DNA from: Cenococcum geophilum 1.58 | Taxonomy: Eukaryota; Ascomycota; Dothideomycetes; Gloniales; Gloniaceae | Length of the DNA stretch: 64,000 nt | Direction of reading: 5' to 3' | Assembly (NCBI GenBank): GCA_001692895.1 | Contig: KV748192.1 | Coordinates: 2,476,688-2,540,687 of the forward strand | Shown here: positions 36,809-48,299 of the stretch, in pieces | Layout of the letters: each line of letters begins with the position of its first letter | How positions within the stretch are numbered: position 1 is the stretch's first letter | Notes under the pieces: model-generated | Told to the model about the DNA's origin: nothing | What the model saw: the letters and a program-made list of their open reading frames with translations, nothing else | The model's database searches: none | Made by a program: the position numbers and the translations under genes

Positions 36809-38363
36809 CTAGCCGAAGGCCGTATGATCTGCTTGCATCCCATCTGACTCTCCAGCCCTTGCTCCCGCTCTCTCATCACCATCCCCATTCCCCACAATCT
36901 TTCTTCGCCACTCTAATGTTTCAAGATGTTGACTTGCTCCATTGCTGAAGCACAATGCGGCGTGGAAGCTTTTCAAACCCTGTTCATGTAGCATTGCCAT
37001 AGTGGATAGCCCCAGATACGAATGGTAAAGGTCAGGTGGATCACCAGGCATTTTGCCAAAACCGCCGACGAGGTGCTGCACTTTATCAAGAAGGTAGCGG
37101 CGCAGTGCGACTTGGTCAATAATGTTGAGTTGGTTTAGGGTCTGTGAAGTTACGGTAAGAAGGGCATAGGGGAAAGGGAAATGGGTCAGAGCTTACGCAT
37201 AGAGATCCGCAAACCCAAAATGCGTAGCATGTATCTGCTATCTTATTGCAACGGCCGTTCATTCCGGTCCATTGGATTTCGACGTGAGAAGTGGGCTGGC
37301 CTTGATATGATATCTCGCCGACTCTGGAGGGGAAGCTAGAGAGCTTAACAAATGAGTGTGCATTGTGGCTTGTTGTGGACGAGCCTGTCTCGTCTTCGTT
37401 CGTGTCGAAAGCGTCTTCGTTGTCTAGGGTTGCGGTTTGTCGCGATGCTAGCCAGTGGAGGGTTAAGTTGAGGTTGGAGAGCCCGCGCATGCGGTCGTCG
37501 TGTGGTGAGGGTTCTGAGGGGGAAACGACACCTAGAGGGAGGCGCTCGAGGAAGGAGAGAGCGCTGATGGCACAGTATGTGAAGCCAGCTAAACTTTCAT
37601 GAGCAGAAAAACGCGCTAAAGATTTGATCTATGCGTACCATGTGCTTCATGGAATTTTGCTTCGGATATTCCACCATCATATGTCTTCTCATTTGTCAGA
37701 AGGTCCCGTAGCCAAGAGGAGGAGAAGACATGCCTCTGACATTCGTATGCAATTTACAAGTTTGTCCACATTGATATCTGGCACATTGTCGACAGGTCCT
37801 TCAACGGTTCCTCTCAGAATATAGCGGACTCCAGTCCCACAGTATCCAAACCTCGTGTCGTTCCCTCCCTCAACTCGCCCATTCTCTCCCAAAGTTTCCC
37901 CAAAGCTCCCATCTGGTCTCTGCATCTTTGTTAGCCATTCTAAACAATCCCGCCTCTTTACCCGCTCTAGGTTATCCCCAAGTAAAACCAAAGTTAGCAG
38001 TGCGAAAAACGTAGCGGGCACATTAGCTGGGTCCCATGTCTTATTCTCGTCGTTTCTCAATTCGCCGAAGTTTGTAGCGGGGAAGGCTCGAAATCCACCT
38101 TCCGGGTGTTGGCAATGGTAGATCCACTGCACGTAGCCTTCCCGTTCTTCGGCGGTTGTGGCTTTTTGCAGATCACCTAGTAGATCTAAGGCGGATATTA
38201 TGAAGAAGGCGAGGGTCATTCGATTGGAGTCGTTGGAAGTATACGCATCGGGGAGGTAGGTTTTCAGGCAGCGCCTCCAGTAATTGACATGTCGAGCATG
38301 GTTTAGAGTGCTCTCATCGCCAGCGACGAGAGACACAGCAGGCGCTGGGGGGTTGGTGGACAT
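36809..38363 (-). CDS. cdc43: Geranylgeranyltransferase type I beta subunit
   Basis: Four exons, 37734-38363, 37639-37687, 37197-37588, 36809-37141, give 467 aa. The first intron (46 nt) begins GCATGT, a GC-AG intron; it is the only choice that keeps RMSEKTYDGGISE in frame. The others are GTACGC...TAG and GTAAGC...CAG. Prenyltransferase beta repeats are visible: HCQHPEGGFRAFP, KMQRPDGSFGE, KTYDGGISEAKFHEAHAGFTY, NGRCNKIADTCYAFWV, VGGFGKMPGDPPDLYHSYLG. The zinc ligands appear present: Asp and Cys in NKIADTCYAFW and the His in PDLYHSYLG. With the common alpha subunit the enzyme attaches geranylgeranyl to CaaL proteins such as Rho-family GTPases. It is divergent from the F-BAR/RhoGAP gene, whose product acts on that same GTPase class. 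Confidence is high. Confidence 0.92.
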
Positions 38364-38851
38364 TTATTCCCTCGTTTGATTGATCCTGCAGCGGGTATTG
38401 GGCGAGCTGGCTGGCTGGCTGGCTGGCTGAAATCAAAGCCCCTGCAGACGCACACGAACGCAGCAGCTCTGGTCTATTCCTGAAGCGAAGCCTGGTCGCG
38501 ATGACGGATGACGCTAAGCCGTTGGGTTTCTCAGCCGCGCAAGACCAGACAGCGGCTGAAAAAAGGGTCGAACACTCCTAAAGTGAATTCCCATGATACA
38601 TCGACTCTATCCAATCTGCGACGTTGCTGTGCCTTCCTGCCACCGCTCACCATTGAACCCTTCCCGCCGTCTGCGGCTAACGTGTCACGAACAACAATAC
38701 AGTGCTCCGAACCTCATTCGCTTTCTCGTATTGCTGCTTCGCTTTCCACGCTCTTTTCTCCTCTTTGCTGCTCGAGCAGAGTCTTCCGATACCTTTTATA
38801 TTTTAGCCAGGAGTTCCTTCAGAAACGAGGTACCCTTGGGGCCATCACAAC
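38364..38851. promoter_or_regulatory. Shared divergent promoter, CDC43 / F-BAR RhoGAP
   Basis: About 490 bp between the two start codons. A GGCT tetranucleotide microsatellite lies at about 38405-38429 on the CDC43 side. No specific factor site recognised. Confidence 0.45.
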
Positions 38852-41655
38852 ATGGCTGGCTTTGCAACTTCCTTCTGGTCCAGCGACTATGCAGGCGGTG
38901 CGACCGTCCCCTGAGAGCTTCACATTTCGTGCGCTGACGAACTACTAGGCCTTGGTGTGTTATTTGGGAAGCTGCAGCAGGGTGTTCAGGAAAACCAGCA
39001 GGTACTTACTGTAGCGCGGATGCGCGCTGAGGCCGAGGATCTCTATGGACAAAGCCTGGGTAGCATAACGCCGGCAGCTGATCGCATATCTGGTGGCTTC
39101 ACAAGAGATGAGGGTGCAAGCGTACGAAAAGTGAGCTGAATTCCAGGAATATTGCTGAGCTCCCCAACGGCTTACTGTTCACAGGCATACGAGGGAGTGC
39201 GTGGAGAGATGGAGGAAGCTTCAAAGAATCATCGCAAAATCGCATCAAACATTAGAGAGCTAGTTGTTAACCCATTCAGCCGCTGGTGTGAAGCACACGC
39301 GCTTCGAGTCCAAAATTCACAGGATGACTTACAAGCTCGAATCAAGCTGCACGACAAGCAAGCTGATGCTGTTCGGAAGTTCAGGTCACAATACTACAAT
39401 AAATGTCGGTTGGTAGAGGATATTGAAGAGGAGGACAAACTTGCCTTCCAGGATCCACAGAGTGAAGCTGCACAGAGTCCCAAAATCAAGAATATTCCTA
39501 CGGTCAAGCTGTCGGAGCCCGATGAGATTGAGGAGGAGCCAATTGACATTGGCGATGAGACATATCAACCTGACCAGGTGAAGAAGATACTCACTCATAT
39601 GTTGGAGAACATTAAAATTGGGGATGCCAAAGTGCCAATTCTAGGCACGTACCAAAACGTTTCCACTGGCGCGGACATCACAGGTTACATTCAGAAGCAC
39701 ATGAACGCCTCCAGCGTTAGCTATGCGGAGAGAATCGGTCAAGACATGGTTAGCAACGGCTTCCTTAGGCTTGTAGGCAACGTAGGCAGCACATTCGCCA
39801 ACAGCACCAGGATGAACTACCAGTGGCGGCCGAAAGTCTTCCAGATCACTGGTACTCCAGAGAAAAAGAAGCCACTCGAGCGTGTCTCTTCAACCATGTC
39901 TTCGGACAGCGTTGACTCCCCTGTCGGAGCTGTTGGAGAGTATCTTGCAGGCTGGAATCCATTGAATAACCCATACCCGAACGAGACCCCGGCTGAGAAA
40001 CTACGACGAGAGGCACGTGAAGCAGATGAAAGATACAAGGCCTCAGTGAGAAAACTGGACTCTCTGCGCTGCAATCTGGAAGAGGCCATGGTAGACCACC
40101 TGAAATTCATGGAACGGTGCGAGTTGGACCGCCTGAAGGCTATCAAATCAGTGATCCTAGATTTCTCAGGAGCTATCAGTAACGTCATTCCAAGCCTGCA
40201 GAGCACCGTGGACAACATGATGCTGTTCCAGGAAACCGTTCAGCCCCTCGGAGATCTTAGATATCTTTTAGAGAACTACCGGACTGGACAGTTTGTACCG
40301 AAAGTCCAGACGTACGAGAACTATTATAATCAGGTTGATGGTAATAAATATGCCCATCTCAGCATTTCTGTTGGAGTACTAACGATAATGTAGAGCAAAC
40401 ATTCGGTGTGGACCTTGAGGCCAGGGCCCGGTCTGACAGGAAGCGTGTGCCGATCATTGTAACAACCATCCTCACTTTCCTTGATAACCGTATGTACTAC
40501 TTGCGATTGACAAAACTTTCTTAGCCTAATTTTCTTGCAGATTACCCCCATCTCGAGGGCGACGAAGCACGTCGAGGCATCTGGCTGGTTGACGTACCTC
40601 TAGCAGCAACGCACCACTTACGAGCCGCCATAGACACTGGTAAAAGCATACCACACGAAGTTTTAGAGAAGTACGAGGTGCCTGTTGTAGCAAGTGCCTT
40701 GAAACTTTACCTCCTAGAACTTCCAGGTACGTGAACCTTTTCCCGTGTTCCACTCATCATTTCCGCAGTGCTCCATTGACCACACACTTACACATTCCCA
40801 GACTCTCTTGTCTCCTCCCACGTCTACGAAATCGTCAAAACAATCTATAGTACCACGGCTACAGACGCAAGCGAAGACACGCGCATCTCAGTTATCCAGT
40901 CCACTCTCGGCCAGCTCCGCCTTGCCAACATCGCCACCCTCGACGCCATCACCACGCACTTCACGCGCCTCATCGAGCTCACTTCGGCAGACGAGCCCTT
41001 TATCTCCGCACTAGCACAAACCCTCGCACAGTGCATTCTGCGGCCCCGGCAGGAGTCTAGCCTAACGATGAACGAACGCTACGCCTACCGGCTGATCCGC
41101 GACCTGTTTGCGCACAAGGACGCCATATTCGGCGAGCTGAAGCGCGCGAGCTCGCTCACGCACTCGGCCTCGGGTGCTGGTCGTCCGCGCGCCATCAGCA
41201 CCGACGAGAGCAACCGCAGGGCGCACATGGAGGAGCGCAACCGCGCCATCGCGAGCCGCTCGCGCGCCAGCTCCCCCGCCCCGTCCCCGCGCACCCACAG
41301 GCGCGACCGTAGCTCCGGCGGCCCGGAGACCCGCTTCCCCATCTCGACGACGAGCCCCACGGAGCGCCGCGGCCAGGGCCCCACGCGGCATTCGCTCGAG
41401 GTGCCGGGCAGTGCTGAGGCGAGCCCCGTCGTGGATGGGCATGCTCCGCCTAAGATGGGTAGTGGGGCGAATGGCAGCGCTGACGATGCGGCGGGTGTGG
41501 TGGGTGTGGCGGGCCAGAGGTTCATGCCTAGCGTGCCGAGAAAGCATGCGGCAAGTCTGGGCCTTGGACCTGGAAAGCGAGATAGCTCGGGCAGTTTGCA
41601 GGAGGAAGCGAGGCCGATGGGAGTTGAATTGACCGATAGGCCTATGGATGATTAG
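38852..41655 (+). CDS. F-BAR, DEP and RhoGAP domain protein (Rgd2-like)
   Basis: Six exons, 38852-38897, 38949-39130, 39185-40340, 40394-40489, 40541-40726, 40802-41655, give 839 aa; all introns are 51-75 nt with clear GT/AG. The short first exon (MAGFATSFWSSDYAGG) joins LGVLFGKLQQGVQENQQVL, the start of an F-BAR domain. The F-BAR is interrupted by a DEP-like insert (about residues 195-265, TGADITGYIQKHM...MVSNGFLRLVG) and resumes with KASVRKLDSLRCNLEEAMVD. A RhoGAP domain follows (about 480-680, FGVDLEARAR; PVVASALKLYLLELP; NERYAYRLIRDL), then a Ser/Arg-rich tail. This F-BAR/DEP/GAP order is that of yeast Rgd2, which acts on Cdc42 and Rho5. The usual GIFR arginine-finger segment reads RRGIWLVDVPL (about 504-514), so the catalytic Arg seems absent. 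Membrane-curvature binding is inferred from the F-BAR. Confidence 0.9.
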
Positions 41656-42580
41656 ACAAGAATGTGGTTGTTGAGGCGCAGTGCCAGGATGGAAGCTAGG
41701 ATCGAGAGTGATATGGAGGAGCAATTAACGAGAAAGCGACTCTTAGGGGTGATGGAGGCTGACTTATGGGGGTTGATGGAACTGCAGAAGGGTAGGCTGA
41801 AAAATAACAAGGTATTTTGACCAAGAGAAACAAGGTTTGTGTATATCGCCATTCGAGCTTCTAGCACTCACCCTGATATGCGGGGGGTCTTTTCTTTCTT
41901 GGCAATCATAGTGTTTGAGTAGATGAGGGATGAAGCGTGCTAGGAGAATTTGACGGGCTTAATGCTTGTGGACCTTCTTGGTTGATTTTGAATCAAGTTT
42001 GAGAAGGCGGAAAGGGGATGCCATAGTCATGACTATGGCTCTTTATTTGGTTCTGGAATCCGAGGGATCGTACATCTTCATTTATTGCAGAAATGATATA
42101 TCGCTCAATTTGTGGGGCTTGCATATATGTAATAGAATCATGAGTCTCGAAAATTAACCTGCGCTTCCACTAGCTAGCTAGACTACTCTGTGAACTTGCC
42201 GGCACTCCGCTGGAAAGTTCGCTGACCTGCTTTCAAGCCACGAGACATTCCTCGCCGTCGCTGAAGTGAGGGACAACGGTACTCCACTTTTATCAGCCCC
42301 AGCATCATCTATATTGCTTAGCGAGTGTTCGTATCATAACTTAGTACGGGCGTTACATTCAGCTCGATTAATTGACTAGTTCTTATCGATAACTGCTGGA
42401 GAGGATAGCTATAAGCTCGGACCCCTAGGACTCGCTTCCTTAACCCAATCGATCACTCCCTCTTTAGAAGCCATCTACGGATACACCTAATTAAATCAAA
42501 TTAATTATTTACCCCTACATGCTATTTGATATATCGGCCTTGGCCTTTCTACCTGACGCCTATTGAGGTTTTGATTTTAT
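41656..42580. other. Intergenic transition into the AT-rich transposon island
   Basis: No gene seen. Composition falls from gene-like to strongly AT-rich between about 42300 and 42550. Presumably holds the 3' UTR of the RhoGAP gene and the left border of the island. Confidence 0.45.
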
Positions 42581-42673
42581 GTAAGAGTACATATATTAGA
42601 TCCCGCAAGGGTCGCGCAAGTTCGCCAGTACTGTCTTTTTGGCCGTATGGCGACGTGGAGCGGGACACGTTAC
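42581..42673 (+). repeat. MITE-like dispersed repeat, left copy
   Basis: Starts GTAAGAGTACATATATTAG and ends GCGGGACACGTTAC-like sequence, and matches 60533-60631 in the same orientation with small indels (shared cores TTAGATCCCGCAAG and CTTTTTGGCCGTATGGCGA). The short inverted ends (GTAA/TTAC) suggest a miniature inverted-repeat element. Confidence 0.65.
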
Positions 42674-42722
42674 TTTTTAGCTCCTTTACCCTAGCCTCTT
42701 CCTCCTCTGCCTCCTCTATAGT

Positions 42723-42860
42723 GCCCTGGAACGAGGAACGAAGTGAAAGGGGCTACTCCACGCGACACCAAAAAACTTCAAAGACATACAAATTTTGTGC
42801 CAAGCCTTACGCTGATTGGTTGTGATTTTTGCCTTTTTGGATCTAGTATTTTCGCCTTTG
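42723..42860 (+). mobile_element. Truncated 5' end of the Helitron-like family
   Basis: About 138 bp beginning GCCCTGGAACGAGG, nearly identical to the first 138 bp of the large element that follows at 42861. The family sequence breaks off at CGCCTTT, exactly where the next copy begins, in what would be a T-run (CGCCTTTT in the complete copy). It is a partial copy in the same orientation as its neighbour. Confidence 0.75.
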
Positions 42861-44964
42861 CCCTGGAACGAGGAACGAAGTGAAAGGGGCTACTCCACGC
42901 GACACCAAAAAACTTTAAAGACATACAAATTTTGTGCCAAGCCTTACGCTAATTAGTTGTGATTTTTGCCTTTTTGGATCTAGTATTTTCGCCTTTTAGA
43001 TCTAGTACTTTTGCCTTTTTAGATCTAGTATTTTTGCCTTTTTAGATCTAGTACGATTTTGCCTTTATAGAATTAGTGTTTTTGTCCTTATTGGCTTATA
43101 TTTAGTTATTCTAATAGGTTAGAATTTTTATACTTTACTAAGATTGCTATCAGCACCCCCTAAAATTGCTAGCGGCACCCCCCCCTTTATATAACTTAGT
43201 GCTCTAGATATAGGAAAAAAGGTCGGCGACGGTAAATTCCCACTAATAATAGTGATAGGGATAGTAGCTGCTGCGCCTAATGAGCACTAATTGGCTAACC
43301 GCACCGTAAGAAATAATAGCCTTCTTACTATATAGCCTTTACGTAGATAGAGACGGCATAACAAGATATAATATTATAACTTAGCGTATAAAAGGCGTAA
43401 AGCTATAAGATTATAGGATCTATAATATCCGGATTTAAAATTTATAAGGGCATATCCTTTAAATAGGGAAGAGAGGAATAATAGCATAGGACGTAAGACT
43501 AAGAGATTATAAAAAGAGGAATTAATAAGGTTTGTTCTATCTAACTTAATAAATTAATTCTAAACTAATTTACTATTTATAGGCAAATATAAAATTTAAT
43601 CTTGCTTACTTAAAGAAATTATACTAACTAATTATCCTATAATTATCTTTAGCTCTTTACTATTAATTACGGGCGGTTCTAATCCTATAAAGCCTAATTA
43701 CTCCTATTAACGCTTTAGGAGTAAGCTCTACTACTAGCGGTGGCTAGAACTGCTTAGTATTAACTATAGTAATCTAGAATGCGTTATTAAACACTATGTT
43801 TCTAAGGGTGAGGCTATACTAATAGAAAATGCGTTAGTCTACTGCAGCGGAACATTTTAAGTAGTAGTAGAGGATAAATAATTACTAGTTAAGATTAAGA
43901 CGATACGCTTGCAGAGGTAAAAACAACGTTCCCCTTTTATCTCTTAATTTTCTTAAGACTAATTAAAAACTTTGCGTTTAGCTATTTAGGTAATATAGAC
44001 AGCGATAACTATATTAAAGGTTATTTAGCTTTAATACCTATATAAGCCAATTTAATTGGCATTATTAGTTAAACTGTTAATCCTAATCTCGTTATAAATG
44101 TTGCCTTATAATCTATAGAAATTAAAACCTACGTATGGGATGCCGTAGAGAAGTCTATCTTATTTACCGTTGCTACTCTCTTTCCTAATACTCTACGCTG
44201 GCAAAACACGCCAATGCCGCGCTAAGGTGCCTTAGTTAGTGTTACCGGAGACATTATTAGTAAGAAGGAAAGTGGCAATTAGATAGTAATATTAATTTAA
44301 GTATTTAGTTTTATTAATGTGTAAGATATAAAAGTAGTAATATAAGGATTAATAAAAGCAAGTAAAGGATTAGCGCCTAGTATACCTTATAAGACTAAAT
44401 AGATAACCTGGCAATCTAAACCTAATAGTATAAATAATTCTCCCTTAAAAACCTCCCTGGGAAAGAAAAGACCTCATAAGGTTATAGATTTGGAAGAAAA
44501 TTCTTAATTAGTGGCGTTACTATCTAAACATAACCGGCGATCGCCATTATTAACTTTTAATACGGTGATGGAGAATACAGCTAAATTAGATAGTTCCCTA
44601 ATTATATTTAATAATAGTATTTAATTTTCTTAACTACTATATAGCAAATATCTACTATTAAGTTTCCGCGTTTTTCCCTTTTTAGTTCTTACTTACTCTT
44701 ACTCCTATTTTACTCGCTCTTTAATATTAAATTAATGCTTAACTTCGGCAGGTCTTATCCGAGAACCGTTAAAATTTGCCATTAAGAGACTAGCATCGTT
44801 ATAATAGTGTATGGCTTTTACTGGCTAGAACTCGGAAAATGCTAATGGACGACGACTATTAATATAGTTCGTTTGTACCCGATGTATAACAATTAGCTAT
44901 TAAAAACCCCTAATAATTTAGAGGGGTGGTTTTCCCTAATAAATAAATAGGACGATTAAGTATA

Positions 44965-45180
44965 AGAACTTTATAGTATTGTAAGAGGCTCTAGAGCCTC
45001 ACTATATACACTAAATAGGTGGCAAATAGGTTGACGACTACGTTGTTATTTAGTTGGTAATTGGTAATAGAAATAGGTAATAAGACATTTGATAAGACAT
45101 ATAATAGTAAGTAGTGGGGTAGTAAGACATAGGGTTCTAGTCTTAAAGCTAAAGATAATAGTAAGGAGATCCGATTTAGG
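44965..45180 (-). repeat. LTR-like dispersed repeat, inverted copy
   Basis: The reverse complement (AATCGGA...CTTA, ACTATGTCTTA-like, AATGTCTCATTACC-like words, then GAGCCTCT) aligns along its length with about 60979-61205. Roughly 220 bp, diverged, opposite orientations. Solo LTRs are the simplest reading, since copies are short, non-coding and one is nested in the Helitron; no retrotransposon body was found. Confidence 0.55.
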
Positions 45181-46229
45181 TTAATATATATAATTTGCAT
45201 AGGAAATGTCTTACATACTAAGCTGAAGACCTATTTAAACCTAAACTTAAGGGTTATAAGGATTATCTTCCCTCTAAACCTTTCTTAAGTCACTCCTAGA
45301 AGCGGAAATGCAATTAAATACAGGATTAAGAATATGTGGGGAGGAACAGAAAATAGAACTAGGGAAATTTAGTTACTTGGTAATAAAGTAAGTAATCCTT
45401 AATAGCTCTTCCCTGGCATATAGATCTGCTATATTACCGCCAGCTTTTTTATAAGTATATCCCATTATTAGCAGTAGTAAAAGTTAATAATTTAATATAA
45501 ACCCACCCCTTATGATTCCGAGGTGTGTAGTTTATACTTATTTCCTAATTTTCTTCTCTCTTAAATAATTTATTTATAAAATATGCTAATAGCTAACTGG
45601 CTGAAGACTAAGTAGATAGCGTGTATAGAATAAGGAAATCTTTTTATTCTATACTCTTATTAATAAGTCTATTAGCACCTATCTCTAAAGAGTTTAAGAA
45701 CTTTATACTAAAACAACTACTATAAAGTGCACCCTTAACGCCTTCGCCAGTCTTTAATCCGTATAAGAATTCCATATCTAGATTATAATTACCACTAAAA
45801 GTTCCCGCGGAACTTCTATCTGTATTAAATTAATTTAAAAATTTAGTGCCTTGTATTAATCCACTGCCTTCTTTACCAATAAATCCACCTAAGAATTCAA
45901 AAGTTAAAGATTAAAAAACTGCACAATTATTACTAAAACCCCCACTAAAACTTCTTCCTGGCCCTAACCTACTTGAAAATTCGATATCTTATATAAAACC
46001 GCTACCTTTATTAATAAATCCACTTTGGAATCTAAAGGTTAAAAAATAGAAAACTATATAATTATTACTAAAACCCCTATAAAGACTTCTACCTGCTCTT
46101 AATACTTTCGGAAATTTAATACCTAATCCTCTACTAGGACTTCTACCTGGTCCTAATATATTCCAAAATTTAATACCCCATATTAGGCCGCTATCTTTAT
46201 TATTTAATAAACAAAATGTTGTATAATTA

Positions 46230-46600
46230 TTGTTAAAATCCCTACTAAGACTTTTACCTGCTCCTAACGCATTTGGAAATTTGATATACCGTATTAGGCC
46301 ACTACCTTCTTTATTAGTAAATCCCCTATTAAGACATCTACCTGCTCCTAACGTATTCGGAAATTTAATATACCGTATTAGGCCGCTACTTTATTTATTA
46401 GTAAATCCCCTACTAAGACTTTTACCCGCTCCTAACGTATTCGGAAATTCGATACCCTGTATTATACCACTACCTTCTTTATTAGCAAATCCCCTATTAA
46501 GACTTTTACCTGCTTCTAATGCATTTAGAAATTCCATGCCTTATATTAGGCCTCTGCCTTCTTTATTAGCAAATCTACCTAACTATCTAAAACTTAAAAA
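46230..46600 (+). repeat. 84-bp tandem repeat inside the Helitron-like element
   Basis: About four units of 84 bp (28 codons), with older, more diverged units extending left to about 45780. In one open frame each unit reads like NPLLRLLPAPNVFGN...PLPSLL; because the period is a multiple of three, all units share the frame. It lies upstream of the Rep remains and probably belonged to a low-complexity N-terminal region of the element's protein, although the original frame is not certain. Confidence 0.7.
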
Positions 46601-48299
46601 AAGAAGACTGGCTATAGATATAAGAGTTTTAGAAGCTTTAAAGCTTGCTATAGGTTTATTAAAAGAAGAATTTAATCTATAAAAGAGAGCTTCCTAAAAA
46701 TTCCCTCTAGAGATCTCTTACTTATATATTCGGTCTTTTATTAGCAAATATAAAAATAAAATATTAATCGCATCTAAGATATTAATATGCTGTTCTTATG
46801 GTGGCTTTGCTATAACAGAGAATATCCATAAAATTAATAATTAAGATGATTTAATCCTAGAATAATAAAATTCCTTTAATTAATGCGGCTACTATAAACG
46901 CTCTTGGCATTTCTATAGCGTCTACTATATAGCACTTATACATCAGACTATTCCTAAGTTCTCTATAGCAAATTTCGTTAATATAATAATATGTTAACAT
47001 TACCCATATATATTAGAAGATCTTACGGTTATTAAAAAGTGTCTTATTGCAAAATGCCATCCTATTAGCACTATCCTTAAATTACAACCTGGTGGCCACT
47101 CGACCCTAGCTAACTATAATACTTTACGGGGTTATATAATTGTTATACCCTAAGACCCTAGACCCCTCCTTTAGATCCTCCCTAGCCCTAAGCTAAAACT
47201 AAACAATCTGATTAAAGTTTTTTGGCTAGGTAAATACCCTCCAATTAATAGAGATCTAAAACCGTTCTTATAAGTTCAAAAAGATAAAGTTTTAACAGTA
47301 TTGCATTATCTTATTTAACACAATCACCTTTATTATTACCTTACTATTAACTATATAATAATAAAAAATTAGCCTTACGACTTTATCCTATATAAGATTA
47401 CTAATAATATTATCTGTCTTATAAATCCGGATTATTACGAACGTAAAGGATATACTATTAACCTAGAAACTGGAAACTATAAAAATAACCTATAGGTTAC
47501 GCAAGATAAAGCTTTTTATACTAATGAGAATGATCTATTAATAATAGGCTCTGTTTATACTAATATTAATGGAGAATAAACCGATCTAAACGTTTAGATA
47601 ATAGATGCCTTGCTAAAACTGGTAACTAGTAGTTCTTCTTAACCTAATAAAATAATACCAGGTATAGAGGATAAGTATCAGTAAAGGTAAAGAGATATAC
47701 TACTAATCTCTTACGCTATTTATGGCTAGGCTACCCTAGTGAGCAGTTAGGAAGACCCTAGTTACTTTATAGGTGCTTTCCCAACCTTATTTCTAATAGG
47801 CGTTAGCGGCCACCTAGACCAAAGACTAATAGAGGTATCTCTTAAGGCTTTCGCATAGTAGGCATTAAACCACTATAGTAGAAGGTTTTTATCTCTGTTA
47901 AATACGATAAAACTTAATTAACTTATATAGGTTTGCTCGCTATAAAACGTTTATATACCTTCTTTATAATGTAATATAACTACGCTAATTGTCTATAGGA
48001 TATAAACTTCTTATTAAACGGCAAAACTGGAAGTTAACTAAGGATAATATAGCGTCTTTAATATCTAAATAACTTTAGGACGCTGTAAAGGCAATTGCTA
48101 ATAGATAAATTATTAATAACCCGGTAATCTAGAGGCTTTAGCGCGACCTTATAATAATTAGGAGATAGGTACTATAATTATTCTCCTAGAAGCTAATAAT
48201 GCAATTAAAAATAAAGGGCGTTATTGGACGATTTGGAATGCCTGCATTTTAGATAATAATTAATCTATCGGACTTATAAAACCCCCTTATCTTAATACT

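Noticed and set aside
41062-41724. 220-codon antisense frame under the RhoGAP tail
   Set aside because: The sense exon is GC-rich and lacks stops on several frames; the antisense peptide has no motif.
46230-46682. 150-codon open frame as a possible repeat protein gene
   Set aside because: It is the tandem 84-bp repeat inside the dead Helitron, surrounded by stops; kept only as a repeat.
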